Positions 8,312 through 16,123 of a DNA stretch of 43,291 nucleotides are shown here, in pieces. Position 1 is the stretch's first letter. Each line of letters starts with the position of its first letter. The position numbers were made by a program, and so were the translations under genes. The DNA is from JBPYFK01 sp051984675 (lineage in GTDB: Bacteria > Actinomycetota > Actinomycetes > Mycobacteriales > Pseudonocardiaceae): positions 1-43,291 of the forward strand of contig JBPYFK010000010.1 of assembly GCA_051984675.1 (NCBI GenBank), given 5' to 3'. Below the pieces are notes generated by a model. The model worked only from the letters and a program-made list of their open reading frames with translations, made no database searches and had not been told where the DNA came from.

Positions 8312-9285
8312 TGGCAGGCCACCCGATGTCCGGGCGTGATCTCGCGCAGCTGGGGGCGTTCGGTGTCGCAGCGCTCCGGCTGGCGCCACGGGCACCGGGT
8401 GTGGAACCGGCAGCCGGAGGGCGGCGCGGCAGGTGACGGTAGGTCCCCGGAGAGGACGATCTGCTCCCGCTGGTCCTCCGTCTCCGGGTCCGGCACCGGA
8501 ACCGCGGACAGCAGGGCTCGCGTGTACGGGTGCAGCGCGCCCGCATACAGGTCGTCGGAACCCGCTTCCTCGACAATGCCACCGAGGTACATCACGCCGA
8601 TCCGGTCCGCGACATGTCGCACCACCGCGAGGTCGTGGGCGATCACCAGGTAGGTGAGCCCGAGCTCGTCGCGCAGCTGCTGCAACAGGTTCAGAACCTG
8701 CGCCTGTTCCGAGACGTCCAGCACCGACACCGGTTCGTCGGCCACGATCAGCTCGGGGAAGACGCTCAGCGCCCGTGCGATGTTGATGCGCTGCCGCTGC
8801 CCGTCGGAGAACTCGTGCGGGTACTTGCGCAATGCCGTGTCCGGCAGGCCGACCGCGTTGACCAGCTCCCACAGTCGCCGATCGACGGCCGCCCGCCCGG
8901 ACACCAGCGCGTGCGCGCGCATCCCCTCGGCCAGGATCGCCGACACCGGCTGCCGGGTGTCCAAAGCGGACAGTGGGTGCTGGAAGACCAGCTGCATCCG
9001 GCGGCGCATCCGCCGCATCGGTTCCCGGCTCAGCGTCGCGAGATCGGTACCGTCGAAGGTCACCCGGCCCGAGGTGACCCGCTCCAGGCCAAGCACCGCC
9101 CTGGCCAATGTGGATTTTCCGCAACCGGATTCGCCCACCAGGCCGTAGGTTTCGCCGTTGCGGATACGCAGTGACACACCGTCCACGGCGTGCACGTACC
9201 CCACCGCCCGCTCGAACAGCACCCCACCCCGGATCGGGAAACGCACGCGCAGATCGGAGACGTCGACCAGGGCCCGCCGCGTCAT
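8263..9285 (-). CDS. Peptide-type ABC transporter ATP-binding protein (DppF/OppF-like)
   Basis: This 340-residue cytoplasmic ATPase of an oligopeptide/dipeptide/nickel-type importer has Walker A GESGCGKST, Walker B ELIVADEP with VSVLD, and switch His in VIAHD. The C-terminal oligopeptide-transporter extension has the cysteine pattern CRFHTRCPWRQPERC. The signature reads FSDGQRQR instead of LSGGQRQR. ATG 9285 is chosen because it overlaps the stop of the upstream ATPase gene as ATGA, which implies translational coupling. It is the last gene of a four-gene operon. The changed signature may reduce ATPase activity or mark a subfamily. Confidence 0.9.
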   Translation of the reverse strand: MTRRALVDVSDLRVRFPIRGGVLFERAVGYVHAVDGVSLRIRNGETYGLVGESGCGKSTLARAVLGLERVTSGRVTFDGTDLATLSREPMRRMRRRMQLVFQHPLSALDTRQPVSAILAEGMRAHALVSGRAAVDRRLWELVNAVGLPDTALRKYPHEFSDGQRQRINIARALSVFPELIVADEPVSVLDVSEQAQVLNLLQQLRDELGLTYLVIAHDLAVVRHVADRIGVMYLGGIVEEAGSDDLYAGALHPYTRALLSAVPVPDPETEDQREQIVLSGDLPSPAAPPSGCRFHTRCPWRQPERCDTERPQLREITPGHRVACHYAEKIRDGRITPSSG

Positions 9286-10274
9286 GCGCGCTCCACGGCG
9301 TTGAACCGGGGATCGCCCACCGGGTGGTGGCAGCGCAGCCGACCCACCCCGACGTCGGTGACCAGCTCCGGCGCCACCTGCTCGCACACCACCGATGCGT
9401 TCGGGCAGCGCGGGGCGAACGCACATCCCGCGTCCCACGGGATGGTGTCGCACACCGACCCACGCACGGGCGCCAGTCGCCGGCCACGCGGCAGGTCCAG
9501 GCGCGGGACCGACGCCAGCAACCCGGCGGTGTAGGGATGGCGGGGGTGGTCGAACAGGTCATAGCGGGACGCGCGTTCCACCACTCGCCCGCCGTAGAGG
9601 ACGTTCACCTCGGAGCAGATTCCGGCGACGATGCCCAGGTCGTGGGTCAGCAGGATCAGCGCGGTCCCCATCTCGGCCACCAGCTCACCGAGCAACTTGA
9701 TGATCTGCGCCTGGATCGTGACGTCGAGCCCGGTGGTCGGCTCGTCGGCGATGAGCAGCTTGGGCCGGCACGCCAGCGCCATTGCGATCAGCACGCGGTG
9801 CCGCATGCCGGCGGGAAGCTCGTGCGCGTACTGCCTCATCCGGTAGTCCGGGTCCGGCACGCCCACGCGTTCCAGCAGCTCGCGGGTGCGGGGAGACGCC
9901 TGCTTGGGCCGCAACCCGCCGTGCCGTTCGATCACCTCACTGACCTGCACACCCACCGGCACCATCGGATTCAGCGCGGACAGCGAGTCCTCCGAGACCA
10001 GGCTCAGCTCGCGACCGCGCAGGGCCGCGGTCCGACGCGCGGGCAGCGTCAGCAGGTCGGTGCCGTCGAACCGCACCGAGCCGGACACCTCGGCCGAAGG
10101 CAGCAGGCCCATGATCGCCATCGCGGTGACCGACTTGCCGCAGCTGGACTCCCCGACCAGACCCACGGTCTGGCCCCGGGCCACGTCGAACGAGATACCG
10201 TCCACCGCGTTGACCGGTGGCGCGCCCTTGCGAGGGAAAACCACTGACAGGTCGCGGACTCGCAACAACGCCAC
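9282..10274 (-). CDS. Peptide-type ABC transporter ATP-binding protein (DppD/OppD-like)
   Basis: This 330-residue partner ATPase starts at GTG 10274, preceded by AGGAGGG with good spacing. It has intact Walker B (LLIADEP, TTGLDVT) and switch His (LLTHD). The C-terminal extension ends with the expected cysteines (CAFAPRCPNASVVC). Several conserved positions are changed: Walker A is GESSCGKS with Ser for the second Gly, the Q-loop region reads SLVSEDSLSALNP where a Gln is normally found, and the signature is LPAGMRHR instead of LSGGMRQR. It lies between permease C and ATPase F in the operon. With three motifs altered, it may be a weak or inactive half of the ATPase pair. Confidence 0.88.
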   Translation of the reverse strand: MALLRVRDLSVVFPRKGAPPVNAVDGISFDVARGQTVGLVGESSCGKSVTAMAIMGLLPSAEVSGSVRFDGTDLLTLPARRTAALRGRELSLVSEDSLSALNPMVPVGVQVSEVIERHGGLRPKQASPRTRELLERVGVPDPDYRMRQYAHELPAGMRHRVLIAMALACRPKLLIADEPTTGLDVTIQAQIIKLLGELVAEMGTALILLTHDLGIVAGICSEVNVLYGGRVVERASRYDLFDHPRHPYTAGLLASVPRLDLPRGRRLAPVRGSVCDTIPWDAGCAFAPRCPNASVVCEQVAPELVTDVGVGRLRCHHPVGDPRFNAVERA

Positions 10275-10299
10275 GGATGCCCTCCTCTCGATGGTGTCG

Positions 10300-11247
10300 T
10301 CAGCGGCGGTGCCGGGGATCGAGCGCGTTCCGCAGGGCCTCGCCGACCAGCGTGAACCCGAGTGCGGTGAGCATGATGCAGCCTGCTGGCCAGACCGCCA
10401 GTTGCGGGTGCAGATCGAAGAAGTCCCGCGCCGAACCGAGAATCTGGCCCCACTCGGGGACCGAGTCGTCCACGGCCGCGAACCCGAGGAAGGCCAGCGC
10501 CGACGCGTCGATGATCACTGTCGTCAGCGCCAGAAATCCCTGGACGATCACTGGGGTGAGGGCGTTGGGCAGCATGTGGCGGAACACGATCGACGTCTCG
10601 GGAACGCCCAGCGCGCGGGCCGCGAAGACGTGATCGCTGGACTGCTGGGCGCGCATGGCTGACCGCAGAAGGCGTCCGAAGACCGGGACCTGAACGAGCC
10701 CGACCACCAGGATCACCGTGACCCGGCTCGGCTGCGCGAACAGCACGCCGATCGACAGGGCCAGCAGCAGCGACGGGACCGCGAGTAGCGCGTCCAGCAC
10801 CCGCATCACCGCGCTGTCGACCCAGTGACCGAAGGCACCGGCCGCGACGCCGATGGCGATCCCGCCGCCGACGCCGATCGCGGTCGCCGCCACCGCCAGG
10901 AGCAGCGTCTGCCGCGAACCGAGCAGCAACCGGGACAGCAGATCCCGTCCGTACTGGTCGCCACCGAGCAGGAATCCCCGCTGCGGCGGGGGAATCAGAT
11001 TGTGCACCGGGGACACCTGGCCTTCCAGGAGCCGGTCTGCCGGGTCATGCGGCGCCAGCATCGGCGCGAAGAGCGCGAGCAGCAGGAAGATCGCCAGGAT
11101 GGTCACCCCGGTGAAGAACGCCGGGCTGCAGCGCAGGTACCGCCAAGCGGCGAGGGCCACGCTGACACCGCCGTCGTGCTCGCGGGTGGTACGGGCGAGC
11201 GCGTCGATGCGCTCCCGCCGGCCGCTGCTCACCATGATGACCCCCAT
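10300..11247 (-). CDS. Peptide-type ABC transporter permease (DppC/OppC-like)
   Basis: This inner-membrane permease has an N-terminal cytoplasmic segment, one helix, an extracytoplasmic loop with GGDQYGRDLLSRLLLGSR, then a five-helix core. The EAA coupling loop is recognisable around FAARALGVPETSIVFRHMLP. The C-terminus GEALRNALDPR is typical of DppC. It forms the transport channel with the B permease, whose gene ends next to its start (11247/11249), so the two are tightly linked. Confidence 0.9.
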   Translation of the reverse strand: MGVIMVSSGRRERIDALARTTREHDGGVSVALAAWRYLRCSPAFFTGVTILAIFLLLALFAPMLAPHDPADRLLEGQVSPVHNLIPPPQRGFLLGGDQYGRDLLSRLLLGSRQTLLLAVAATAIGVGGGIAIGVAAGAFGHWVDSAVMRVLDALLAVPSLLLALSIGVLFAQPSRVTVILVVGLVQVPVFGRLLRSAMRAQQSSDHVFAARALGVPETSIVFRHMLPNALTPVIVQGFLALTTVIIDASALAFLGFAAVDDSVPEWGQILGSARDFFDLHPQLAVWPAGCIMLTALGFTLVGEALRNALDPRHRR

Positions 11248-11248
11248 C

Positions 11249-12157
11249 TCACTGGCTCCTCAGTCTCGGGTCGAGGAGCGCGCAAGACAGGTCGGCGGCG
11301 AGGTTCACCACCACATACACCAGCGCGGACATGACGATCACGACGTACAGCACGGGGAAGTCCCGTTGTTCGAACCCCAGCGCGAGCGCCTGCCCGATCC
11401 CGTCGATGCCGAACACCCGCTCGGTGAGCACCGCTCCCGCCAGCAGCGCCCCGGTGTGCAGACCGATCGTGGTGAGCACCGGTGGGATCGCGTTGCGTAG
11501 AACATGCCGGTGGCGGATCACGACCGAATGCAGGCCCTTCGCCCGCGCGGTGCGGAGGTAGTCCGCATCGAGCACCTCCAGCACGGAGGCGCGGGTGGCC
11601 TGCAGAACGATCGCGAACGGGATCGTGGACAGCGCCAGCGCGGGCAGCAGCAGGTACGGGAACGGACCTGAAGGCGCGCCCTGTCCCGGAGTGAAGAGGA
11701 ACTTCAGCACGAACGCCACGAAGAACACCGGTACCGTGACGCCGATCAGCGACGGCACGACGCTGCCGCAGTCCAGCCAGCTGCCGTGCCGGCTGGCGGC
11801 CAGGTAGCCCAGCGGGATACCGACCACCACCGCCAGCAGCAGCGCCAGCGCCGACAGCTCCAACGTCACGGGAAGCCGTCGCAGCACGACCTCCAGCGCC
11901 GGCATCCCGCGCTGCACGCCGGTGGACACGCCGAAATCCCCGGTCAGCGCGTGGTGCAGCAACGTCCAGTACTGGGCGTAGAGCGGCTGTACTAATCGAA
12001 CCTGGACAAAGCCAGCCCGAGTCGGTAACGCATGCAACCAGGCGAACAGCAGGACGGACAGCACCCCGAGCACGGTCACAAGTCGCGCCAACCGCCGAAC
12101 CGCGTAGCGAAGCACCTGCGATCTGCCCAGCCTGGAGGCCGATGGACTCCGCCTCAT
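11249..12157 (-). CDS. Peptide-type ABC transporter permease (DppB/OppB-like)
   Basis: This 302-residue permease is the first gene of the operon. Family marks are YAVRRLARLVTVLGVLSVLL at the N-terminus, GDFGVS, the EAA loop DADYLRTARAKGLHS, and a C-terminus ending in LLDPRLR. After the first helix, LHALPTRAGF jumps almost directly to LVQPLYAQYW; family members normally have about 30 more residues there (PGDPA...LGLDxP), so the external loop is shortened. ATG 12157 has GAGG six bases upstream. No substrate-binding protein gene lies in the operon or elsewhere in the window, so the substrate cannot be named. Confidence 0.88.
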   Translation of the reverse strand: MRRSPSASRLGRSQVLRYAVRRLARLVTVLGVLSVLLFAWLHALPTRAGFVQVRLVQPLYAQYWTLLHHALTGDFGVSTGVQRGMPALEVVLRRLPVTLELSALALLLAVVVGIPLGYLAASRHGSWLDCGSVVPSLIGVTVPVFFVAFVLKFLFTPGQGAPSGPFPYLLLPALALSTIPFAIVLQATRASVLEVLDADYLRTARAKGLHSVVIRHRHVLRNAIPPVLTTIGLHTGALLAGAVLTERVFGIDGIGQALALGFEQRDFPVLYVVIVMSALVYVVVNLAADLSCALLDPRLRSQ

Positions 12158-12316
12158 GACGCACCTCGGTGTGCCCCAAGTCTCACAAATCTTGCCGAGG
12201 GTAACGCGTCACCCCACGAATGGAGGAGTACCGGAGATTACGATCTCGCTACTTAGTGCGGCCGAACCAAGGGTTGTCCCCCGATCTTCCTACACCGGCC
12301 TCCTGCACCGGCCTTA

Positions 12317-12913
12317 CTACACCGCGCGGCGGCCGGACAGCGCCCGGCCCAGTGTCAGCTCGTCGGCGAACTCCAGGTCACCGCCCATCGGCAGGCCCGA
12401 GGCCAACCGGGTCACGCTCAGTCCCGGGAAGTCCCGCAACATACGGACCAGGTAGGTCGCGGTCGCCTCCCCTTCGGTGTTCGGATCGGTGGCGATGATG
12501 ACCTCGGTGACCTCGTCCCGCGCGATCCGGGCGAGCAGCTCGCGCACCCGCAGCTGGTCAGGGCCCACGCCGGACAGCGGGTCCAGAGCCCCGCCCAGCA
12601 CGTGGTAACGGCCCCGGAACTCGCGGGTGCGCTCGACCGCGAGGACGTCCTTGGGCTCCTCGACGACGCACACCACCGCGGGGTCCCGGCGCGGATCGGC
12701 GCAGATCCGGCAGGTCTCCTGCTCGGACACGTTGCCGCAGACCTCGCAGAAGACCACGCCTTCCTTCACCCGTTGCAGGACTTCCTGCAACCGAGTCACA
12801 TCCGCCGGCTCGGCGGCGAGCAGGTAGAACGCGATCCGCTGCGCGCTCTTCGGACCGATGCCGGGCAGCCTGCCGAGCTCATCGATGAGGTCTTGAACGG
12901 GCCCTTCGTACAC
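12317..12913 (-). CDS. recR: Recombination mediator protein RecR
   Basis: RecR works with RecF and RecO to load RecA at single-strand gaps. The 198-residue product has the family's normal length and order: helix-hairpin-helix (LGRLPGIGPKSAQRIAFYLL), a four-cysteine zinc finger (CEVCGN...CRICAD), a Toprim domain (VVCVVEEPKD, ATDPNTEGEATA), and the C-terminal RLASGLPMGGDLEFAD. It lies 79 bp downstream of ybaB on the same strand, the usual operon pair. The start fits the family start MYEGPVQDLIDELG. Confidence 0.97.
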   Translation of the reverse strand: MYEGPVQDLIDELGRLPGIGPKSAQRIAFYLLAAEPADVTRLQEVLQRVKEGVVFCEVCGNVSEQETCRICADPRRDPAVVCVVEEPKDVLAVERTREFRGRYHVLGGALDPLSGVGPDQLRVRELLARIARDEVTEVIIATDPNTEGEATATYLVRMLRDFPGLSVTRLASGLPMGGDLEFADELTLGRALSGRRAV

Positions 12914-12992
12914 CTGACGTACCGCATACCCCTCTGCGCCGCACGGCGGGCGCCGTGCGGACCGCTACCGTTACCTCCCGGGCGACGGGGTG

Positions 12993-13343
12993 TCACATGC
13001 CGGGCAGGCCCAGCCCGCCCAGATCCAGTCCACCGCCGAGCCCGCCAGCCACCGGCCCCATCTTCTCGGCCTGCAGCCGCTGGACCCCGTCATGCGCGTC
13101 CCGCACCGCGGCGACCACCAGGTCACCCAGGGTCTCGGTGTCGTCCGGGTCGACCGCTTTCGGGTCGATAGTCACCGCCTTCAGCTCGCCGGTTCCCGAC
13201 ACCACGGCGGTCACCAGGCCGCCGCCGGCCGTGCCGGAGACCTCGCTGTCGGCGAGCTCCTGCTGCGCAGCCTGCAGCTGCTGCTGCATCTTCTGCGCCT
13301 GTTGCATGATCTGCTGCATGTTCGGCTGGCCACCTGGTTCCAC
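12993..13343 (-). CDS. YbaB/EbfC family nucleoid-associated protein
   Basis: This 116-residue DNA-binding protein opens with a Gln/Met-rich helix (MQQIMQQAQKMQQQLQ, about residues 9-24), followed by the conserved beta core (VSGTAGGGLVTAVVSGTGELKAVTIDP) and the LGDLVVAAVRDA helix. The Gly/Leu-rich tail is typical of actinobacterial members. EbfC-type proteins form dimers that bind DNA and affect nucleoid shape. The pairing with recR supports the call, although dnaX, normally next to it, is about 2.8 kb away here. Confidence 0.93.
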   Translation of the reverse strand: MEPGGQPNMQQIMQQAQKMQQQLQAAQQELADSEVSGTAGGGLVTAVVSGTGELKAVTIDPKAVDPDDTETLGDLVVAAVRDAHDGVQRLQAEKMGPVAGGLGGGLDLGGLGLPGM

Positions 13344-13523
13344 TTGGCTTCCCTCCAGAACGTCACGATCGACTCGCTGAAGCCCGACCGCCCCCAGCCC
13401 GGCGCGCCAAAGCTCGTAATGTCCACCCTAGTCGGTGGGGTGGCTTCCGCGCCCACCCCTGGAGGGGTGCCTGGGAAATCGACCAGGCGATCGGAAACCG
13501 ACATCGCACGCGGAAGGGGATCG

Positions 13524-14252
13524 ATGCACGGGTTGTTCGCTGGTGGAGAGCAGGTACTCGACCTCGCGGTCGCCTTCGTCCTGTCTGCTCTGATCGGGCT
13601 GGAGCGGGAAATCCGGCAGAAGAGCGCCGGGCTGCGGACGCACACCCTGGTCGGCATCAGCGCGGCAGCGTTCATGCTGGTGTCCAAGTACGGCTTCATG
13701 GACGTGCTCGGTGACCACGTCGTCCTCGACCCGTCGCGGGTCGCGGCACAGATCGTCACCGGCATCGGCTTCATTGGCGGTGGCCTGATCTTCGTCCGCC
13801 GGGACGTGGTGCGGGGGTTGACCACGGCCGCGGTCATCTGGGTCACGACCGCTGTGGGAATGGCCTCCGGCGGCGGACTGCTGTTGCTCGCGGTCGCCGT
13901 CGCCGCCGCGCATTTCACGGTGATCTTCGGGTTCCTGCCGCTGGCCCACCGGCTGCCGCGCTCGCGGCACACACCGGTGCCACTGCGCCTGGAGTACTTC
14001 GAAGGCAGGGGCGTTCTGCGCCAGGTGCTGTCGAAGTGCACGGCACGCGGGCTGACCGTGATCGAGCTCAACGCTGGGCAGCCGATCGGACAGGACGGTC
14101 AGCGGGTGGTCCCGCTGGAGCTGTGGGTTCGCGGCAGCACCTCGCTCACGGACCTGGCCGGGGAACTGGCCGAGACCGACGGCGTCCACACCGTGACAAG
14201 CGACGGCGTCCACACCGTGACAAGCGACGACGTGGCCGCGACCACCGAGTGA
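13524..14252 (+). CDS. MgtC/SapB family membrane protein
   Basis: This 242-residue protein has several hydrophobic N-terminal helices and the hallmark MgtC residues: FVLSALIGLEREIRQKSAGL, then RVAAQIVTGIGFIGGGLI and GLTTAAVIWVTTAVGMASGGG. MgtC proteins act in magnesium limitation and modulate membrane ATP synthase or transporter activity. A soluble C-terminal domain (about residue 150 onward) resembles the ACT-like tail of the family. ATG 13524 is chosen for the GGAAGGGGA site just upstream. The tail contains a perfect tandem duplication, described separately. Only four bases separate it from the S9 peptidase gene, so the two are likely cotranscribed. Confidence 0.92.
   Translation: MHGLFAGGEQVLDLAVAFVLSALIGLEREIRQKSAGLRTHTLVGISAAAFMLVSKYGFMDVLGDHVVLDPSRVAAQIVTGIGFIGGGLIFVRRDVVRGLTTAAVIWVTTAVGMASGGGLLLLAVAVAAAHFTVIFGFLPLAHRLPRSRHTPVPLRLEYFEGRGVLRQVLSKCTARGLTVIELNAGQPIGQDGQRVVPLELWVRGSTSLTDLAGELAETDGVHTVTSDGVHTVTSDDVAATTE
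14178..14225 (+). repeat. Perfect 24-bp in-frame tandem duplication in the MgtC-like gene
   Basis: Two identical 24-bp units (14178-14201 and 14202-14225) encode DGVHTVTS twice in a row near the C-terminus, followed by DDVAATTE. The perfect identity, including synonymous sites, suggests a recent slippage event. Confidence 0.95.
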
Positions 14253-14256
14253 GACC

Positions 14257-16092
14257 GTGCCAAGCTTGGCAGCCATGAGCCTCGACATCGTCCGGTTGCT
14301 GGAACAGTCCACCTGGCGGGCCTTCGACATCGACCCGGAAGGCCGGGTGCTGGCCGGATCGGACGAGACCGGCTCGGTGCAGCTCGTCGAGATCGCACCT
14401 GACGGGACCAGCACGCCGCTGACGGCGCTGCCGGGAGCCGCCTCCGGCCGGTATCTGCCCGGCGAGCGGGCGGTTGTGGTGCAGCACGACACGAACGGCA
14501 ACGAGCGCGGACAGCTTTCCCTGCTGCGCGTGGACGGATCGTCGTGCGAACTTCCGGCCAAAGTCGACGATCTGGTGCCGCTGGCGCACGACCCGGAGCA
14601 CGTGCACCGGATACTCGACGTGCTGCCCGACCACGTCCTCTACAGCACGAACCGCCGCAACGGCGTGGACTTCGACGTGGTCCTGCACAACACGGTCACG
14701 GGCGAGGAACACACCGTCTACGACGATGGTGGCCTGGTCCTGAACGCCGCGCTCTCCCCCGACGCCAGCTCACTGGCGCTCACCCTCCCCGGGAAGCCAC
14801 CGCTGTCCGACCAAGTGCTGCTGGTCAGCGTCACGACCGGCGAGGTGACAGCCCTCACGAGCGCGTCCGAGCACGCCAGGTACAGCCACCCGCGATGGCT
14901 GCCCGACTCGTCGGGCCTGGTGGTGACCACGAACGCCGGGCGGGACCTCGCGAGCATCGCGCGACTCGATCCGCGCACCGGCAGGCACGAGTGGCTGGTG
15001 ACCTCCGACGAGCACGAACTGGCCGGCTGGCTTTCGCCGGACGGAACGACGTTGCTGGTGCTGGCCAACGACGACGGCGCCGCACGGGTTTCCCTGCACG
15101 ACGGGAGTACCGGCGCGCTGCGGCACAGGGTGTCGCTGCCCGCCAGCGGGTGGACGGAGTTCCCGCTGCCGTTCCCCGTGTGGTCGTCGGATTCCCGATT
15201 CGTCGCGCTGTCGTTCAGCGCGCCCACCGTCCCGGGCGATGCGCTGCTGGTCGACGGGACCAGCGCGGAACTTCGGACGCTGACCGACTCGGCCGCCAAG
15301 CTGCGCAGTGCGAGGCTCGTGGAGCCGACGGTGCATCGAGTGTCCACACCAGACGGTGAACGCGTACCGTGTTTTGTCTACCGCGCGGAAAACGACGACA
15401 GCGCGCTCGCCGGCTCGTCCGTAACGATCGTCCACGGTGGACCCGAAGCCCAGTCGGTCCGGCTGTTCAACCCGATCGTGCAGGCCCTGGTCGCGCAGGG
15501 ACACACCGTGCTGGTGCCGAACGTGCGAGGCTCCACCGGATACGGCAAGCGCTGGTACTCCGCCGACGACGTGCGGAGGCGGCTGGACTCGGTCGCGGAC
15601 CTGGCCGCACTGCACGACTGGCTGCCGGCGCTGGGCCTCGACCGGTCGCGCGCCGCGCTTTGGGGCGGGTCGTACGGCGGGTACATGGTGCTCGCGGGCC
15701 TGGCTTTCCAGCCCGAACGCTGGGCGGCCGGCGTGGACATCGTGGGAATCTCGTCGCTGGTGACGTTCCTGAGCAACACAGCGCCCTACCGGCGTGCCCA
15801 CCGCGAGCGCGAATACGGCTCGCTGGCCGACGACCTCGACTTCCTGCATGAGGCGTCACCGCTGCGACGGGTCAGTGCGATCTCGGCGCCGCTGTTCGTC
15901 ATCCACGGCGTCAACGACCCGCGGGTACCGCTGTCCGAGGCCGAACAGGTCAGCGAGGCGTTGCACGCCAAGGGCATCGAGTGCGAGCTGCTGGTCTACG
16001 CGGACGAGGGGCACGGCCTGGCGAAACGGGCGAATCGACTCGACGCGTACCCGAGAGCGCTGGGTTTCCTTGCCCGGCACCTGACACGCTGA
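14257..16092 (+). CDS. S9 family serine peptidase (prolyl oligopeptidase-like)
   Basis: This cytoplasmic peptidase of about 605-611 residues has an N-terminal beta-propeller built from WD/PD40-like blades (for example PRWLPDSSGLVVTTN, AGWLSPDGTTLLVL) and a C-terminal alpha/beta hydrolase. The catalytic triad is visible: Ser472 in GGSYGGYM, Asp554 in VNDPRVP and His586 in DEGHGLA, counted from GTG 14257. IVHGGPEAQ and NVRGSTGYGKRW are also family motifs. The start may be GTG 14257 or ATG 14275 (MSLDIVRLL); neither has a strong ribosome site. It converges on dnaX with a 31-bp gap. The family cleaves short peptides; the natural substrate is unknown. Confidence 0.93.
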   Translation: MPSLAAMSLDIVRLLEQSTWRAFDIDPEGRVLAGSDETGSVQLVEIAPDGTSTPLTALPGAASGRYLPGERAVVVQHDTNGNERGQLSLLRVDGSSCELPAKVDDLVPLAHDPEHVHRILDVLPDHVLYSTNRRNGVDFDVVLHNTVTGEEHTVYDDGGLVLNAALSPDASSLALTLPGKPPLSDQVLLVSVTTGEVTALTSASEHARYSHPRWLPDSSGLVVTTNAGRDLASIARLDPRTGRHEWLVTSDEHELAGWLSPDGTTLLVLANDDGAARVSLHDGSTGALRHRVSLPASGWTEFPLPFPVWSSDSRFVALSFSAPTVPGDALLVDGTSAELRTLTDSAAKLRSARLVEPTVHRVSTPDGERVPCFVYRAENDDSALAGSSVTIVHGGPEAQSVRLFNPIVQALVAQGHTVLVPNVRGSTGYGKRWYSADDVRRRLDSVADLAALHDWLPALGLDRSRAALWGGSYGGYMVLAGLAFQPERWAAGVDIVGISSLVTFLSNTAPYRRAHREREYGSLADDLDFLHEASPLRRVSAISAPLFVIHGVNDPRVPLSEAEQVSEALHAKGIECELLVYADEGHGLAKRANRLDAYPRALGFLARHLTR

Positions 16093-16123
16093 CCCCGGCA
16101 CGCTGATCCCTGACCAGCCGATC

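Noticed and set aside
8096..9562. A 488-codon minus-strand open frame overlapping the ABC ATPase genes
   Set aside because: Same strand but wrong frame relative to two overlapping, motif-complete ATPase genes.
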